Shown piece after piece: positions 1 through 10,775 of a stretch of 64,000 bases of DNA; the stretch's first letter is position 1; each line of letters begins with the position of its first letter. The position numbers were made by a program, and so were the translations under genes. The notes below the pieces were generated by a model that saw nothing but the letters and a program-made list of their open reading frames with translations, searched no databases and was not told where the DNA came from. Origin of the DNA: Niastella caeni (GTDB taxonomy: Bacteria; Bacteroidota; Bacteroidia; Chitinophagales; Chitinophagaceae); contig NZ_STFF01000002.1 in assembly GCF_004834005.1 (NCBI RefSeq), forward strand, positions 496,001 to 560,000. The letters are read 5' to 3'.

Positions 1-890
1 AACCCAAAACCATACTCCGCGACAAAAAGGGCTTATTCATTTGCGATATCATAAAACCGGATCTCCACAGCCTGTATGCCACTGGCTGGAAAATGCCCGA
101 GCCTTTTATGGTAAAGGCTGCGGATGGTATTACCGATCTGTATGGCATCATGTGGAAGCCGTATGATTTTGATTCAACCAAAAAATATCCCATCATTTCA
201 CAGGTGTATCCTGGCCCGCAAATAGAAACGGTTTGGCCCAACTTTACCGTGTTCGACAAGTATAATAATACTTCGCTGGCGCAGGTGGGTTTTATTGTAG
301 TGGTGATGGGGCATCGGGGCGGTTCGCCCTATCGAAATAAAGCCTATGCAACCTATGGCTATGGCAACATGCGGGACTATGCGCTGGCAGATGACGTAAG
401 CGGATTGCAACAACTGGCCAGGCGCTACTCTTTTATTGATAGTTCACGGGTAGGCATTATTGGTCATTCGGGCGGCGGCGCCATGGCAGCAACAGCCATT
501 TGCACCTATCCCGACTTTTATAAAGTGGCAGTGGCGTCTGCCGGTAATCACGACAACAACATCTATTTCCGCAGTTGGGGCGAAACCTTTAATGGAATTA
601 AGGAAATAGCGGATACCGCAACCGGGAAAGTTTCATTCAGATTTAAAGTGGAAGTGAATCAATCCCTGGCTAAAAATTTGAAAGGGCATTTGTTGCTGGT
701 AACCGGCGAAGTAGATAATAATGTGCAGCCTGCCAACACCTACCGCATGGCCGATGCATTGATAAAAGCAGGAAAGGATTTTGATATGCTGGTGCTGCCT
801 AACCAGAACCATCATTACGAAGGCTTATACAAAACCTATTATGAGAACAAAGTGCGGCATTATTTCGGGAAGCATTTGTTAGGCGAATGA
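1..890 (+). CDS. S9 family prolyl oligopeptidase-type peptidase, C-terminal part (5' truncated)
   Basis: The reading frame is open from the first bases of the window (codons in phase with position 3), so the gene begins upstream and only the catalytic alpha/beta-hydrolase end is visible; a start at the ATG at 93 is unlikely. The nucleophile elbow is GHSGGG (Ser codon near 467), followed by the acid in GEVDNN and the histidine in NQNHHYEG, the order expected of the DPP-IV/prolyl oligopeptidase fold (Peptidase_S9, PF00326). Such Bacteroidota proteins are usually secreted or periplasmic peptidases cleaving dipeptides or oligopeptides, with an N-terminal beta-propeller that lies outside this window. 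The gene ends 40 bp before a zinc metalloprotease on the same strand, so the two are probably cotranscribed. Exact substrate cannot be read from this fragment. Confidence 0.9.
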   Translation, partial: PKTILRDKKGLFICDIIKPDLHSLYATGWKMPEPFMVKAADGITDLYGIMWKPYDFDSTKKYPIISQVYPGPQIETVWPNFTVFDKYNNTSLAQVGFIVVVMGHRGGSPYRNKAYATYGYGNMRDYALADDVSGLQQLARRYSFIDSSRVGIIGHSGGGAMAATAICTYPDFYKVAVASAGNHDNNIYFRSWGETFNGIKEIADTATGKVSFRFKVEVNQSLAKNLKGHLLLVTGEVDNNVQPANTYRMADALIKAGKDFDMLVLPNQNHHYEGLYKTYYENKVRHYFGKHLLGE

Positions 891-930
891 TTAAACGCAT
901 ACATCATTACTATCACTCACAATTTATAAA

Positions 931-3462
931 ATGATAAATAAGATCCTTTTTACTGCAGTAACGCTTGTTTGCTGCCAGTTGGTTAGTGCGCAAACCCGTG
1001 ATTCGTTACCTACACCCGGTGCAAAAGCTAATACCGGTCCCAAGCCCTATGCTTCGGTAATTACTAAAAATGCCAGAACACAGGTTGGTTTGTTTACAGT
1101 GCATAAAGTAGATGAAAGATATTATTTCGAATTACCCGACAGTATTTTAGGCAGGGATGTGCTGGTTGTAAGCCGCCTGATAAAAGCGGCGGCCGATATG
1201 CGTTCGCGTGGTAGCATGGCAGGATATGCCGGCGATGAGTTAAATGAAAATGTGCTGCGCTTTGAAAAAGGCCCCAACAACAAACTGTTTGTGCGTAACC
1301 TGTCGTACAGCGAACGCTCGGCCGATTCTTCCCAGGCCCTGTACAAAGCAGTGATGAATTCAAATATTCAGCCCATAACCCTTGTATTCGATATAAAAAG
1401 CATCCGGAAGGATTCTGTTTCAGGAATAACCAGTAGCGTTATTGATTTGACAGATATTATCAACGGCGATAATGATCTTTTCTTTTTTGGCCCTTCAAAG
1501 CAGGCATTTAAAATTGGCGCTTACCAGGCTGATAAATCTTATGTGATCGATGTAAAGCCATTCCCTATCAATGTGGAGATAAAAACCCTGAAAACCTATA
1601 CAAGGGCTGCCCAGGGTATGACTTTATTGAATGGTATACAAAGCCAGGTGGGGCCAACAGGCAATTTTACGGTGGAAATAAATACTTCCATTGTGTTATT
1701 GCCTAAAGTACCTATGCAAATACGTTATGCCGATGACCGGGTAGGGTACTTTGCAAAAGGTTATACAGACTTTGATGCGAATCCGCAACGGGTAAAAGAG
1801 CAGTCATTTATAGAAAGGTGGAAACTGGAACCCAAAGAGGCTGACATAGAAAAATATAAAAGCGGTGAACTGGTAGAGCCCAAAAAACAAATTGTGATCT
1901 ATATCGATCCGGCCACACCTGCCAAATGGGTGCCTTATCTTTTACAGGGGATCAATGACTGGAACGGTGCTTTTGAAAAGGCAGGTTTTAAAAATGCCAT
2001 CGTGGGAAGAAGAGCGCCTACGTTTCAGGAAGATCCCTCCTGGTCGCTGGAAGATGCGCGTCATTCTGCATTGGTTTATAAACCCTCTGCTGTTCCCAAT
2101 GCAAGCGGTCCGCAAATAGCAGATCCACGGAGCGGGGAGATCATAGAGACCCATATCAACTGGTATCACAATGTGATGAAGCTGATCCACAACTGGTATT
2201 TCATACAAACTGCCGCTGTTGATGCCAAAGCCCGTCATATGCAGTTTGATGATGAACTGATGGGACAACTGATCCGTTTTGTTTCATCGCATGAAGTGGG
2301 TCATACATTAGGCCTGCTGCACAACTTCGGTTCCAGTTCAACCACGCCCGTAGAAAAATTAAGGGATAATAAATGGCTTACCGAACATGGCCACACGCCG
2401 TCTATTATGGATTATGCCCGCTTTAACTATGTAGCGCAACCGGAAGACAGTATTTCGCAAAGCAATTTATTCCCCCGTATTGGCGATTATGATAAATGGG
2501 CTATTGAATGGGGATACAGGTGGATACCGGAAGCCACCACACCCGAACAGGAATTGCCCATATTGAACAAATGGATCATTGAAAAATTAAAAGATAAACG
2601 ATATTGGTTCGGTAACGAAAGAAGCCCCAATGACCCCCGCTCGCAAAATGAAGACATTGGCGATAATGCGATGAAAGCAAGTGAATATGGAATAAAGAAC
2701 CTGAAACGGATATTGCCCAACCTGGTGCAATGGACGAAAACACCCGATGACGGGTATGGGGATCTGTATGAGATGTATACGGAATTGCTTTCCCAGTTTA
2801 GCCGCTACATTGGTCATGTAACAAAAAATGTAGGTGGCCGTTATGAAACACCCAAGGCCGTTGAGCAACCGGGGCCTGTATATGAGTGGGTAACGGCTGC
2901 AACCCAAAAGGAAGCGGTTGAATTTATAAACAAACAGGTATTTACCACCCCGGTCTGGTTGGTGAACAATGAAGTATTGTCATTGGTTGGCATTTCTCCC
3001 CTTGCTATTATTAATAATATGCAGGAAATGGCATTAGGCAGATTGCTCGACGGTTATGTGCTTGGTAATTTACAGGCAGCGTCGGCCATGAACCCCGCTG
3101 CCTACAATATTAGCCAATTGTTTAAAGATATCGATAAAGGCATCTGGGGAGAACTATACAGCCATCAGCCCATCAGCATCTATCGTCGTAACCTGCAAAA
3201 AGCCTATGTTGAAAAAATGGCCGGTTTCGTGAAGCCGCCATCTTCCTCCGCTGCTGCATTCTTTTCGGGTACACCGCAAAAGAGCAGCGGCCCAACTGCT
3301 AACGCTGTTTCTGATGTAGTGTCTGTTACAAAAGCCAGTTTAGCGGGGCTGAAAAGCAGAATACGTGCTGCAATACCTTTTATGAAAGATGAAATGACCC
3401 GTTATCATTTGCAGGACCTGGCAGAAAGGATCACCCAGGCGCTGGACGTAAAGGGCGATTGA
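931..3462 (+). CDS. Secreted zinc-dependent metalloprotease (DUF5117/DUF5118/DUF4953 type)
   Basis: 843 residues with a signal peptide of about 20 residues ending in VSAQ. The zinc site is a metzincin-type HEVGHTLGLLH motif: His454, Glu455, His458 and His464, with a downstream Met-turn-like SIMDYA segment near residue 490. The long N-terminal half (about residues 40-300) matches in style the DUF5118/DUF5117 regions that precede this catalytic domain (DUF4953) in Bacteroidota zinc-dependent metalloproteases; the C-terminal part is helical and ends in a low-complexity Ser/Ala linker near 770-785. Expected to act in the periplasm or outside the cell as an endopeptidase. It lies between an S9 peptidase and a SusC/SusD pair, a context that points to peptide or protein capture. 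An intrinsic terminator follows at 3494-3523. The family call rests on the motif and overall layout; the substrate is unknown. Confidence 0.9.
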   Translation: MINKILFTAVTLVCCQLVSAQTRDSLPTPGAKANTGPKPYASVITKNARTQVGLFTVHKVDERYYFELPDSILGRDVLVVSRLIKAAADMRSRGSMAGYAGDELNENVLRFEKGPNNKLFVRNLSYSERSADSSQALYKAVMNSNIQPITLVFDIKSIRKDSVSGITSSVIDLTDIINGDNDLFFFGPSKQAFKIGAYQADKSYVIDVKPFPINVEIKTLKTYTRAAQGMTLLNGIQSQVGPTGNFTVEINTSIVLLPKVPMQIRYADDRVGYFAKGYTDFDANPQRVKEQSFIERWKLEPKEADIEKYKSGELVEPKKQIVIYIDPATPAKWVPYLLQGINDWNGAFEKAGFKNAIVGRRAPTFQEDPSWSLEDARHSALVYKPSAVPNASGPQIADPRSGEIIETHINWYHNVMKLIHNWYFIQTAAVDAKARHMQFDDELMGQLIRFVSSHEVGHTLGLLHNFGSSSTTPVEKLRDNKWLTEHGHTPSIMDYARFNYVAQPEDSISQSNLFPRIGDYDKWAIEWGYRWIPEATTPEQELPILNKWIIEKLKDKRYWFGNERSPNDPRSQNEDIGDNAMKASEYGIKNLKRILPNLVQWTKTPDDGYGDLYEMYTELLSQFSRYIGHVTKNVGGRYETPKAVEQPGPVYEWVTAATQKEAVEFINKQVFTTPVWLVNNEVLSLVGISPLAIINNMQEMALGRLLDGYVLGNLQAASAMNPAAYNISQLFKDIDKGIWGELYSHQPISIYRRNLQKAYVEKMAGFVKPPSSSAAAFFSGTPQKSSGPTANAVSDVVSVTKASLAGLKSRIRAAIPFMKDEMTRYHLQDLAERITQALDVKGD

Positions 3463-3493
3463 TAAATTTTTCTCATGTGATATCCGTACTCAG

Positions 3494-3523
3494 GGGAAGT
3501 TGTTTCTACAGCTTCCCTTTTTT
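3494..3523 (+). terminator. Intrinsic terminator after the metalloprotease gene
   Basis: GGGAAG (3494-3499) pairs with CTTCCC (3512-3517) and is followed by six T residues (3518-3523). It lies about 30 bp after the metalloprotease stop and separates the protease genes from the SusC1 operon. Confidence 0.7.
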
Positions 3524-3580
3524 GATGGCGGGCTGGCTGGTTATCCGGCACGCCCTAACGTGCTGTATGCGAAAAACAAT

Positions 3581-3645
3581 TTGTACAGAATTGTACAGCG
3601 GTCTTTTTTGGAAGTTTTGACGGTTAAAACAATTTATAATTGTAC
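3581..3645 (+). promoter_or_regulatory. Candidate promoter/operator of the SusC1 operon with TTGTACAG direct repeats
   Basis: TTGTACAG occurs at 3581-3588 and again at 3591-3598, exactly one helical turn apart, and a shorter TTGTAC recurs at 3640-3645. A TTTG at 3616-3619 and TAATTGTA at 3637-3644, 17 bp apart, resemble a Bacteroidota -33/-7 pair (TTTG and TAnnTTTG). The spacing places transcription start about 40 bp before the SusC1 ATG. The repeats could be an activator or repressor site; no regulator gene is adjacent, and SusC1 lacks an N-terminal STN domain, so an ECF sigma/anti-sigma system is not expected. Confidence 0.4.
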
Positions 3646-3692
3646 GATGGACGCTTCAAGGAGTAGTCCATGTTAACCTAACAACTTGCTAT

Positions 3693-6600
3693 ATGAAAAA
3701 TTATGACCGCCGGGTAAAACGCCCGGTTGCCGGCGCATGCCATGTAATGCTGCTGGCCGCCCTCTTATTTTTTTCTTCCCTTGTTTCTGCACAAATCATT
3801 ACCGGTACGGTTGTCGATGCCAGCAATCAGGCTGTAGCCGGTGCAACGGTAATGGTAAAAGGCACCAATAAGGCCACCGTTACCAGTAACGAAGGCAAAT
3901 TCAGCATTGTTGCCGACAGATCGGCCGTGTTGGTGTTCACTTCCGTTGGCTTTGTTAGCCAGGAAGTGCCGATAAACGGCCGCACAACGCTTTCCGTTAT
4001 TATGGCAGGCGCTGCAGCCGATAATCTGCAGAATGTGATTGTGATCGCGCTGGGTATGAAGCGCGAAACGAAAAAACTGGGTTATGCTGCAGAAACGGTA
4101 AATATCAATGAAACGCAGCAAAACCGCACCGTCAACCTCATGAGTGCGCTGGAAGGGAAAGTAGCGGGTTTGGATATTTCGCCGCCGACAGCCGGTTCCG
4201 GTGCAAGCACCAAGATCCGCATGCGGGGCCAGTCGGCTTTTTCCGGCGCCAACAACGCACCATTGATCGTTATAAATGGACTTCCCATGGACCAGGGCGC
4301 ACGCGGCGCCGATGGCAATAACTCCATTGATCTTGGGGATAATATGCAGCAAATAAATCCCGATGATATTGAAAGCATGACCGTATTGAAAGGGGCTACT
4401 GCTGCGGCCCTGTATGGCTCACGCGCCGCTAACGGGGCCATCATCATCACTACAAAGAACGGCAGCCGTAACAGTGGGTTAGGGGTGGAGTATAACCTGA
4501 ATTATTCTGCCGACGAGGTGATCGATCTTACTGAGTTTCAATATGAGTACGGGCAGGGACAGGCGGGGAAACGGCCTGCCACGCAGGGCCAGGCCATTAC
4601 CACCGGCCAGTTCGGTTGGGGTGAGAAGTTAGATGGCGCGCCTACCGTACAATTCGACGGAGTGCTGAGGCCGTATGAAGCGCACCGCAACCGCATCAAA
4701 GAATTTTACAGAACGGGAAATTCCGTGACCAATACACTTGCTTTTTCCGGCGGAAACGGCAAGGGAAGCTTCCGGGCTTCCTATGCCAACCAGGATGTGC
4801 TGGGTATTACGCCCAATAATGATTACCATAAAAAAATATTCAACCTGGGGGTTAATTATAAACTGAATGAAAAATTATCCGTACAGTTGAACGCCAATTA
4901 TGCCTATGAAAAGAACAATAACCCGCCCCAGGTAGGCGTGCAGGGCGACGGGGCGCCCAATTTCCTGTACCGCATAGCCAATTCCATAGGCCTCGATGTG
5001 TTGCGCGAAAAAGCGGTTACCCCTACCGGTACCGAAACGCAAACCTCCGGTTTTCAAACAACGCTCATCAATCCTTATTTCTTAATGCCCAGGCAATTTA
5101 TTATCAATAAAAGAGACAGGTTGCTTGGTACGGCCGTCATCAGGTATGAAATGCTTAAATGGCTTTATTGGCAGGGCCGCGTAAATATGGATTATGGAGT
5201 CACTTCTCTGGAAAGGAACCGCCCCACGGGGGTTGGCACCGCAACACCGCTTAACCAGGCCGGTACCGGGTTCAATGGAACGTATAGCGTGAATACCGGC
5301 ACCGGCCGCCAGATGAATATCGACCTGCTGGTGGGCGGTCATCACAAGGCCGGGGAATTTTCAATTGATGTAAGTGCAGGCGGGAATATTTTTACCAATA
5401 ACAACCGAACTTCCAATTTAAGCGTGGTGGATTTTACCGTAAGGGACCTGTATTCGTTCGAAAATGGCGTTGTAAAATCAGATCCTGATAATCCCACTAA
5501 TTTCAGTATATACCGGGAACGGGTTAATTCAGTGTACGGGTTTGCTGAATTCGGTTATAAGAACCTGTTGTTTGTAAATCTTACGGGCCGTAATGACTGG
5601 TTCTCTGTATTGAACCCTGCCAACAACAGTTATTTCTATCCATCCGTTAGCGGAAGCTTTATTTTTTCGGAGTTGCTCCAAAACGCCAGGTGGCTCAATT
5701 ATGGAAAGCTAAGGGCTTCCTGGGCCGATGTGGGCAGTGCCAATGGGATTGGTGCGTTTACGGGCCGCCTTACCTATGGCACCCTTCCCAACCAGTTCAA
5801 TGGAATGAGCCTGGGGGCCATTTCCAATACCAATAGCCCTAATTCATTGCTCAGGCCCTTCAGTGTAAAGGAAAAAGAAATAGGCATGGAATTGAAATTG
5901 TTTGGCAACAGGGTCAACCTGGATGTGTCGGCTTATGATAAAGTAACCAAAGACCAGATCATCACCGTAGTGATCTCGAATGCTTCCGGTTATACCGGAA
6001 CGCCGCTCAACCTGGGGTCGTTGCAGAACCGGGGTATTGAAAGCATGCTGGAAGTGATACCTGTTAAAACGAATGATTTTTCCTGGAGCAGCGCTTTCAA
6101 TGTGGCAACCAACAGCACCAAGGTACTGGCGCTGGCGCCGGGCCAGCAACGGCAGATCGTTGCGTCGTTTGGCGGCAATGAGTTTATTGGCTCCCTGGTG
6201 TATGAAGTGGGCAAGCCCCTGAATCAACTGGCCGCTAAAACCTATCTCAGAAATGCAAAAGGGGAGGTGGTTTTAACCAATGCCGGCCGGTTACAGGCCA
6301 ATGCCGGGGCCGATGTATTGTTTGGCAGCGCGCTGCCGAAGTTTACAGGCGGATGGAGTAATACCCTGCGCTATAAAACACTGAGCCTGTTTGTGCATGT
6401 TGATTATAAGATAGGCGGTAAAATACTTTCCTCTACTGCGCTTAATGGTTTAAGACAGGGCCACACCAAAGCCTCGTTGGTTGGCCGGGATGGCGGCGTA
6501 CAATTCGCGGGCGTGTATGCTGATGGAAGTCCCAATAAAACCGCTGTGGATCCCCAATTGTTCTATACAGACTATCGTAATTTACAGATTGCCGATCCCT

Positions 6601-6860
6601 TTGTTTTTAAATCAGACTTCATCAAGCTGCGCAATATTACCCTTACGTATGATTGCTCGCGGTTAATGGGCGCCAGGTTGAAATTCGTAAAAGGGTTGTT
6701 GCTGTCTGCATCCTGCCGTAATGTACTTATAATCAAAAAATATTTACCCGATCTGGATCCGGAAGCGTTTGCATCCTCCGGCGATAACCGGGTAGGCTAC
6801 GAGCAAACCACGCTGCCCACTACCCGTAATTACGGTGTTAACCTGAATGTGAAATTTTAA
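3693..6860 (+). CDS. SusC/RagA family TonB-dependent outer membrane transporter (SusC1)
   Basis: 1055 residues. An N-terminal signal region (to about residue 34, ending VSAQ) is followed by a carboxypeptidase-regulatory-like beta-sandwich (about 35-110, beginning ITGTVVDA), then the plug domain with the conserved TVLKGATAAALYGSRAANG segment, and a long TonB-dependent barrel that ends in the expected aromatic residue (VKF). There is no STN domain, so it is not a sigma-transducing receptor. It forms an outer-membrane uptake complex with the SusD lipoprotein encoded 13 bp downstream. Neighbouring S9 and zinc peptidases suggest that peptides or peptide-linked material may be the cargo, while the esterase downstream suggests an acylated ligand; the cargo is inferred only. 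Length and domain order are normal for the family. Confidence 0.95.
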   Translation: MKNYDRRVKRPVAGACHVMLLAALLFFSSLVSAQIITGTVVDASNQAVAGATVMVKGTNKATVTSNEGKFSIVADRSAVLVFTSVGFVSQEVPINGRTTLSVIMAGAAADNLQNVIVIALGMKRETKKLGYAAETVNINETQQNRTVNLMSALEGKVAGLDISPPTAGSGASTKIRMRGQSAFSGANNAPLIVINGLPMDQGARGADGNNSIDLGDNMQQINPDDIESMTVLKGATAAALYGSRAANGAIIITTKNGSRNSGLGVEYNLNYSADEVIDLTEFQYEYGQGQAGKRPATQGQAITTGQFGWGEKLDGAPTVQFDGVLRPYEAHRNRIKEFYRTGNSVTNTLAFSGGNGKGSFRASYANQDVLGITPNNDYHKKIFNLGVNYKLNEKLSVQLNANYAYEKNNNPPQVGVQGDGAPNFLYRIANSIGLDVLREKAVTPTGTETQTSGFQTTLINPYFLMPRQFIINKRDRLLGTAVIRYEMLKWLYWQGRVNMDYGVTSLERNRPTGVGTATPLNQAGTGFNGTYSVNTGTGRQMNIDLLVGGHHKAGEFSIDVSAGGNIFTNNNRTSNLSVVDFTVRDLYSFENGVVKSDPDNPTNFSIYRERVNSVYGFAEFGYKNLLFVNLTGRNDWFSVLNPANNSYFYPSVSGSFIFSELLQNARWLNYGKLRASWADVGSANGIGAFTGRLTYGTLPNQFNGMSLGAISNTNSPNSLLRPFSVKEKEIGMELKLFGNRVNLDVSAYDKVTKDQIITVVISNASGYTGTPLNLGSLQNRGIESMLEVIPVKTNDFSWSSAFNVATNSTKVLALAPGQQRQIVASFGGNEFIGSLVYEVGKPLNQLAAKTYLRNAKGEVVLTNAGRLQANAGADVLFGSALPKFTGGWSNTLRYKTLSLFVHVDYKIGGKILSSTALNGLRQGHTKASLVGRDGGVQFAGVYADGSPNKTAVDPQLFYTDYRNLQIADPFVFKSDFIKLRNITLTYDCSRLMGARLKFVKGLLLSASCRNVLIIKKYLPDLDPEAFASSGDNRVGYEQTTLPTTRNYGVNLNVKF

Positions 6861-6873
6861 AAAAAAGGGTTTT

Positions 6874-8430
6874 ATGACAATATTGAATCGTATAAAATCA
6901 GTAGTGCCTGTACTGGTGTTCCTTGCAGGCTGCGATAAAAATTTTGAAAGCATCAATACCAACCCATACGCGTTTACAAATATCAATCCGGCCCAGTTGT
7001 TCACCAATGCCCAGCGGCTTACCCACGCGGGTTTCTGGGAAGGCGAACAAACAATAGTGCAGCAGTTTGTGAATGCGTATAATACAGGCGCCACGGCCGG
7101 GTTTAATTTTAATGAAGACAATAACAACTTTAACGTTCCCCGCTGGAACGATAATTACCCCGGGCCTGTAAAGCTGCTGGAGCAAATAACCAGCCTGGTG
7201 GCGAAGGACGATGCCCGCCCCAACCTGTACAGCATGACGAGGATCTGGAAGTCGTATATTTTTATGACGCTGGCAGATACCTATGGCGATATCCCCTATA
7301 ACGATGCCGGTAAAGCTTACCTGCAGAATGTTTTTTATCCCGGTTACGATAAAGATGAGCTTGTTTATGAGGAGCTGTATAAAGAGATCAAAGCGGCTAC
7401 GGAAGCGCTGAACCCGGCCGGGGAAATGGTAAAGGAAGATCTTTTTTTTGGTAACGCAGCATCGGTAGCCGTACAGGTGGCACAATGGAAAAAATTAGGG
7501 TATACGTTGTTGTTCCGGCTGGGTATGCGTTATTCCAAACTGGATCAAACCAAAGCAAGGTCCATTGTACGGGAAGCTTATGCCGGCGGTTTAATACAAA
7601 CGAACAATGACAATGTATTTATTGTATACAACGCCATTTATAATAACCCGTTAAATGCGGGACCGCGCGGCACCAATCCTTACTTCTATTACCTGGCCGA
7701 GCCGTTTATCAATAAATTAAAATCAACCGGCGACCCACGGCTCAAATATATCTCCGGTAAATACGCCGATCCCAACCAGGTGCTGGCATTAACGCCCGAT
7801 ACCACCATGGCCAACCAGTTCGGTTTTCCGGTAGGGTACGACCAAACAAGCGTGTTGAACTATCCGGGTTACAGGGGCACCAATGGTACCGGGCAAAACT
7901 ATTCACAGCTTAATTTTTTGGTATTGGGTAGTGCCACCGCGCCTGTTTTCTATATAACCAATGCACAAACGAGGCTGCTGCTGGCCGAAGCGGCGCACCG
8001 GGGCTGGCTTACCGGTTTACCGGGCGTTTTAACGGCCCAGCAATACTATGAAGAAGGCGTAAAGGCTTCTATGGATGATTATAACAGGTACCCCAATACG
8101 CCCAGTCCGGCTATACCGGCCAGCCAGCAAAACAACTACCTGGCGCAGGCCGGGGTGGCGTTCGTTACCAGTAATGCGCTGGAGTTGATCAATACCCAAT
8201 ACTGGATAGCTTCCATTGCCAATGGCGCAGAATCTTTTGCCAATTTCAGAAGAAGCGGTTATCCGGTGCTCAATCCGAACAAGTACAACAATAATTTACA
8301 GGGTGGTTTTGTACGTCGTTTTGCCTGGCCCAATGAAGAGTCGGCAAGGAATAGCGCCCACTACCAGGAAGCGGTGAGCAGCATGGGAGCTGATAATCTT
8401 ACCACCCGCGTTTTCTGGGATGTGCCATAA
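6874..8430 (+). CDS. SusD/RagB-like nutrient-binding outer membrane lipoprotein (SusD1)
   Basis: 518 residues. The N-terminal lipobox VFLAGC puts the acylated cysteine at residue 20, followed by DKNFESINTNPYAFTNINPAQ, the typical opening of the SusD-like_2 branch (PF12771) rather than classic starch SusD. The protein is rich in Asn, Tyr and helical TPR-like segments and ends in the usual aromatic/acidic tail. It should sit as the lid on SusC1 at the outer surface and hand ligand to the barrel. The 13 bp gap after SusC1 indicates translational coupling in one transcript. The esterase gene follows after 55 bp with no terminator visible between them. Confidence 0.93.
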   Translation: MTILNRIKSVVPVLVFLAGCDKNFESINTNPYAFTNINPAQLFTNAQRLTHAGFWEGEQTIVQQFVNAYNTGATAGFNFNEDNNNFNVPRWNDNYPGPVKLLEQITSLVAKDDARPNLYSMTRIWKSYIFMTLADTYGDIPYNDAGKAYLQNVFYPGYDKDELVYEELYKEIKAATEALNPAGEMVKEDLFFGNAASVAVQVAQWKKLGYTLLFRLGMRYSKLDQTKARSIVREAYAGGLIQTNNDNVFIVYNAIYNNPLNAGPRGTNPYFYYLAEPFINKLKSTGDPRLKYISGKYADPNQVLALTPDTTMANQFGFPVGYDQTSVLNYPGYRGTNGTGQNYSQLNFLVLGSATAPVFYITNAQTRLLLAEAAHRGWLTGLPGVLTAQQYYEEGVKASMDDYNRYPNTPSPAIPASQQNNYLAQAGVAFVTSNALELINTQYWIASIANGAESFANFRRSGYPVLNPNKYNNNLQGGFVRRFAWPNEESARNSAHYQEAVSSMGADNLTTRVFWDVP

Positions 8431-8455
8431 CAGCAGTATAGATTTACGCTTATAA

Positions 8456-9631
<1,176 letters not shown>

Positions 9632-9633
9632 AA

Positions 9634-9706
9634 GAAGCAGGAAGTAGGAAGTAAGACGTAAGAGGTAGGAAATTCAAATGCCAGGGTTCTTCTTACTTCC
9701 TACTTC
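9634..9706. repeat. Tandem heptamer array with inverted arm between convergent genes
   Basis: Five back-to-back heptamers GAAGCAG, GAAGTAG, GAAGTAA, GACGTAA and GAGGTAG occupy 9634-9668. The 16-base segment 9641-9656 is perfectly inverted at 9691-9706, so the DNA can form a long hairpin with a 34-base loop. It starts 3 bp after the esterase stop and lies before the convergent GH62 stop, so it could act as a bidirectional terminator, though no clean T run follows. Confidence 0.75.
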
Positions 9707-9732
9707 TGTTACCTGAGTTATTGTTCTGTTAT

Positions 9733-10770
9733 TTATTGATAATTACGGATGATTCCGAGGTCATACGGGATATTTCCATAATCGCCATAATTACCATTTG
9801 GTACACCCTGGATCAATAACTGGCAACGATCTATGTTGTCAATTTCCATTTTATCATCAGTGCCTGATCTTATTGCTTCCACATGCGACACCTGGCCTGT
9901 CCATACCTCCGACAGGAACCGGAGGTTGTCGATCGATGCCCATTTCTCAGCCACTTTTGTCCATGCACCGCCCAGGTTAGTGGCTGTCCACAATTCCTGG
10001 TACCGGTTGATGTCTTCAACGATCATATAATACTTGCTGTCTGCTTTATTGCGGTAAACATGCACGGCTTCAAAAGTGCTGGTTGCCACCACGGTGGGCG
10101 CTTCCCAATTATAAGGAAAGTTTGCAATGGTGGTCCTGCGCCTTTTGATAGTGCGTGACCCATCCTGTGCTGAATAAAAACAATACACATAAGTACCATC
10201 AGCGATACACCAGAAATCGATGCCGTCTCCAAACCCCATGCCTCGTACGGGTGTCCATGAAGATGGACTGCCAACGTTGGTGGAAGTTGAAAAGGAAGCG
10301 CCCTGTCCGCTTTGGTAGATCAGGAACCATCTTCCTTTTGCCGGAAACCAGAATACCTGCGGCGCACAAAAGTAAGCGCCAGCATTGAGGCTGCTCATGA
10401 ACGTGCGACCGGCCGTTCTCAGGTTGGCAATAGAAGTAGCCGAGGCGTAGCCCATGCGCCACATGCCGCCGGCGCCTTTATCACGGCCTGTATAAAAAAG
10501 ATGATACCTTCCGCCGGAATAAACAATGGAAGGGTCTTTAACGGCCAGGTCATCAAACGCGCCTGCCGGCCCATCGAGGAAGCACCTGGCTTCTGCATAC
10601 CAGGTTGGATTGGCAATAACTTCTTCTTTGGCTGCTGTATTGGTTTCCGGATTGGCAGATGAATCCGGTTCCCTTGTTCTTTTGGAACAGTTGACAAGCA
10701 GCACCAGCAGCAGGCAGGCTGCTCCAATATATTGTAAGCGTTGCATCACAATTAATTTTGAGGTCTGCAA
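9733..10770 (-). CDS. GH62-like alpha-L-arabinofuranosidase lipoprotein
   Basis: 345 residues. A lipobox ending LLVNC places the lipid cysteine at residue 28 (an alternative start at Met9 gives a shorter signal). A linker rich in Ser/Asn/Thr leads to a five-bladed beta-propeller. Landmarks fit GH62: general base Asp79 in VKDPSIVY, the YFCAPQVFWF blade, GFGDGIDFWC with the second Asp, the catalytic Glu in STFEAVHVY, and the final blade SHVEAIRS to QLLIQG. GH62 enzymes release single arabinofuranose side chains from arabinoxylan, so a surface- or periplasm-anchored enzyme is expected. It begins 5 bp after the stop of the GH30 gene on the same strand; the pair should be one operon attacking arabinoglucuronoxylan. 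GH43 is the nearest alternative family. Confidence 0.85.
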   Translation of the reverse strand: MQTSKLIVMQRLQYIGAACLLLVLLVNCSKRTREPDSSANPETNTAAKEEVIANPTWYAEARCFLDGPAGAFDDLAVKDPSIVYSGGRYHLFYTGRDKGAGGMWRMGYASATSIANLRTAGRTFMSSLNAGAYFCAPQVFWFPAKGRWFLIYQSGQGASFSTSTNVGSPSSWTPVRGMGFGDGIDFWCIADGTYVYCFYSAQDGSRTIKRRRTTIANFPYNWEAPTVVATSTFEAVHVYRNKADSKYYMIVEDINRYQELWTATNLGGAWTKVAEKWASIDNLRFLSEVWTGQVSHVEAIRSGTDDKMEIDNIDRCQLLIQGVPNGNYGDYGNIPYDLGIIRNYQ

Positions 10771-10775
10771 TTTGT

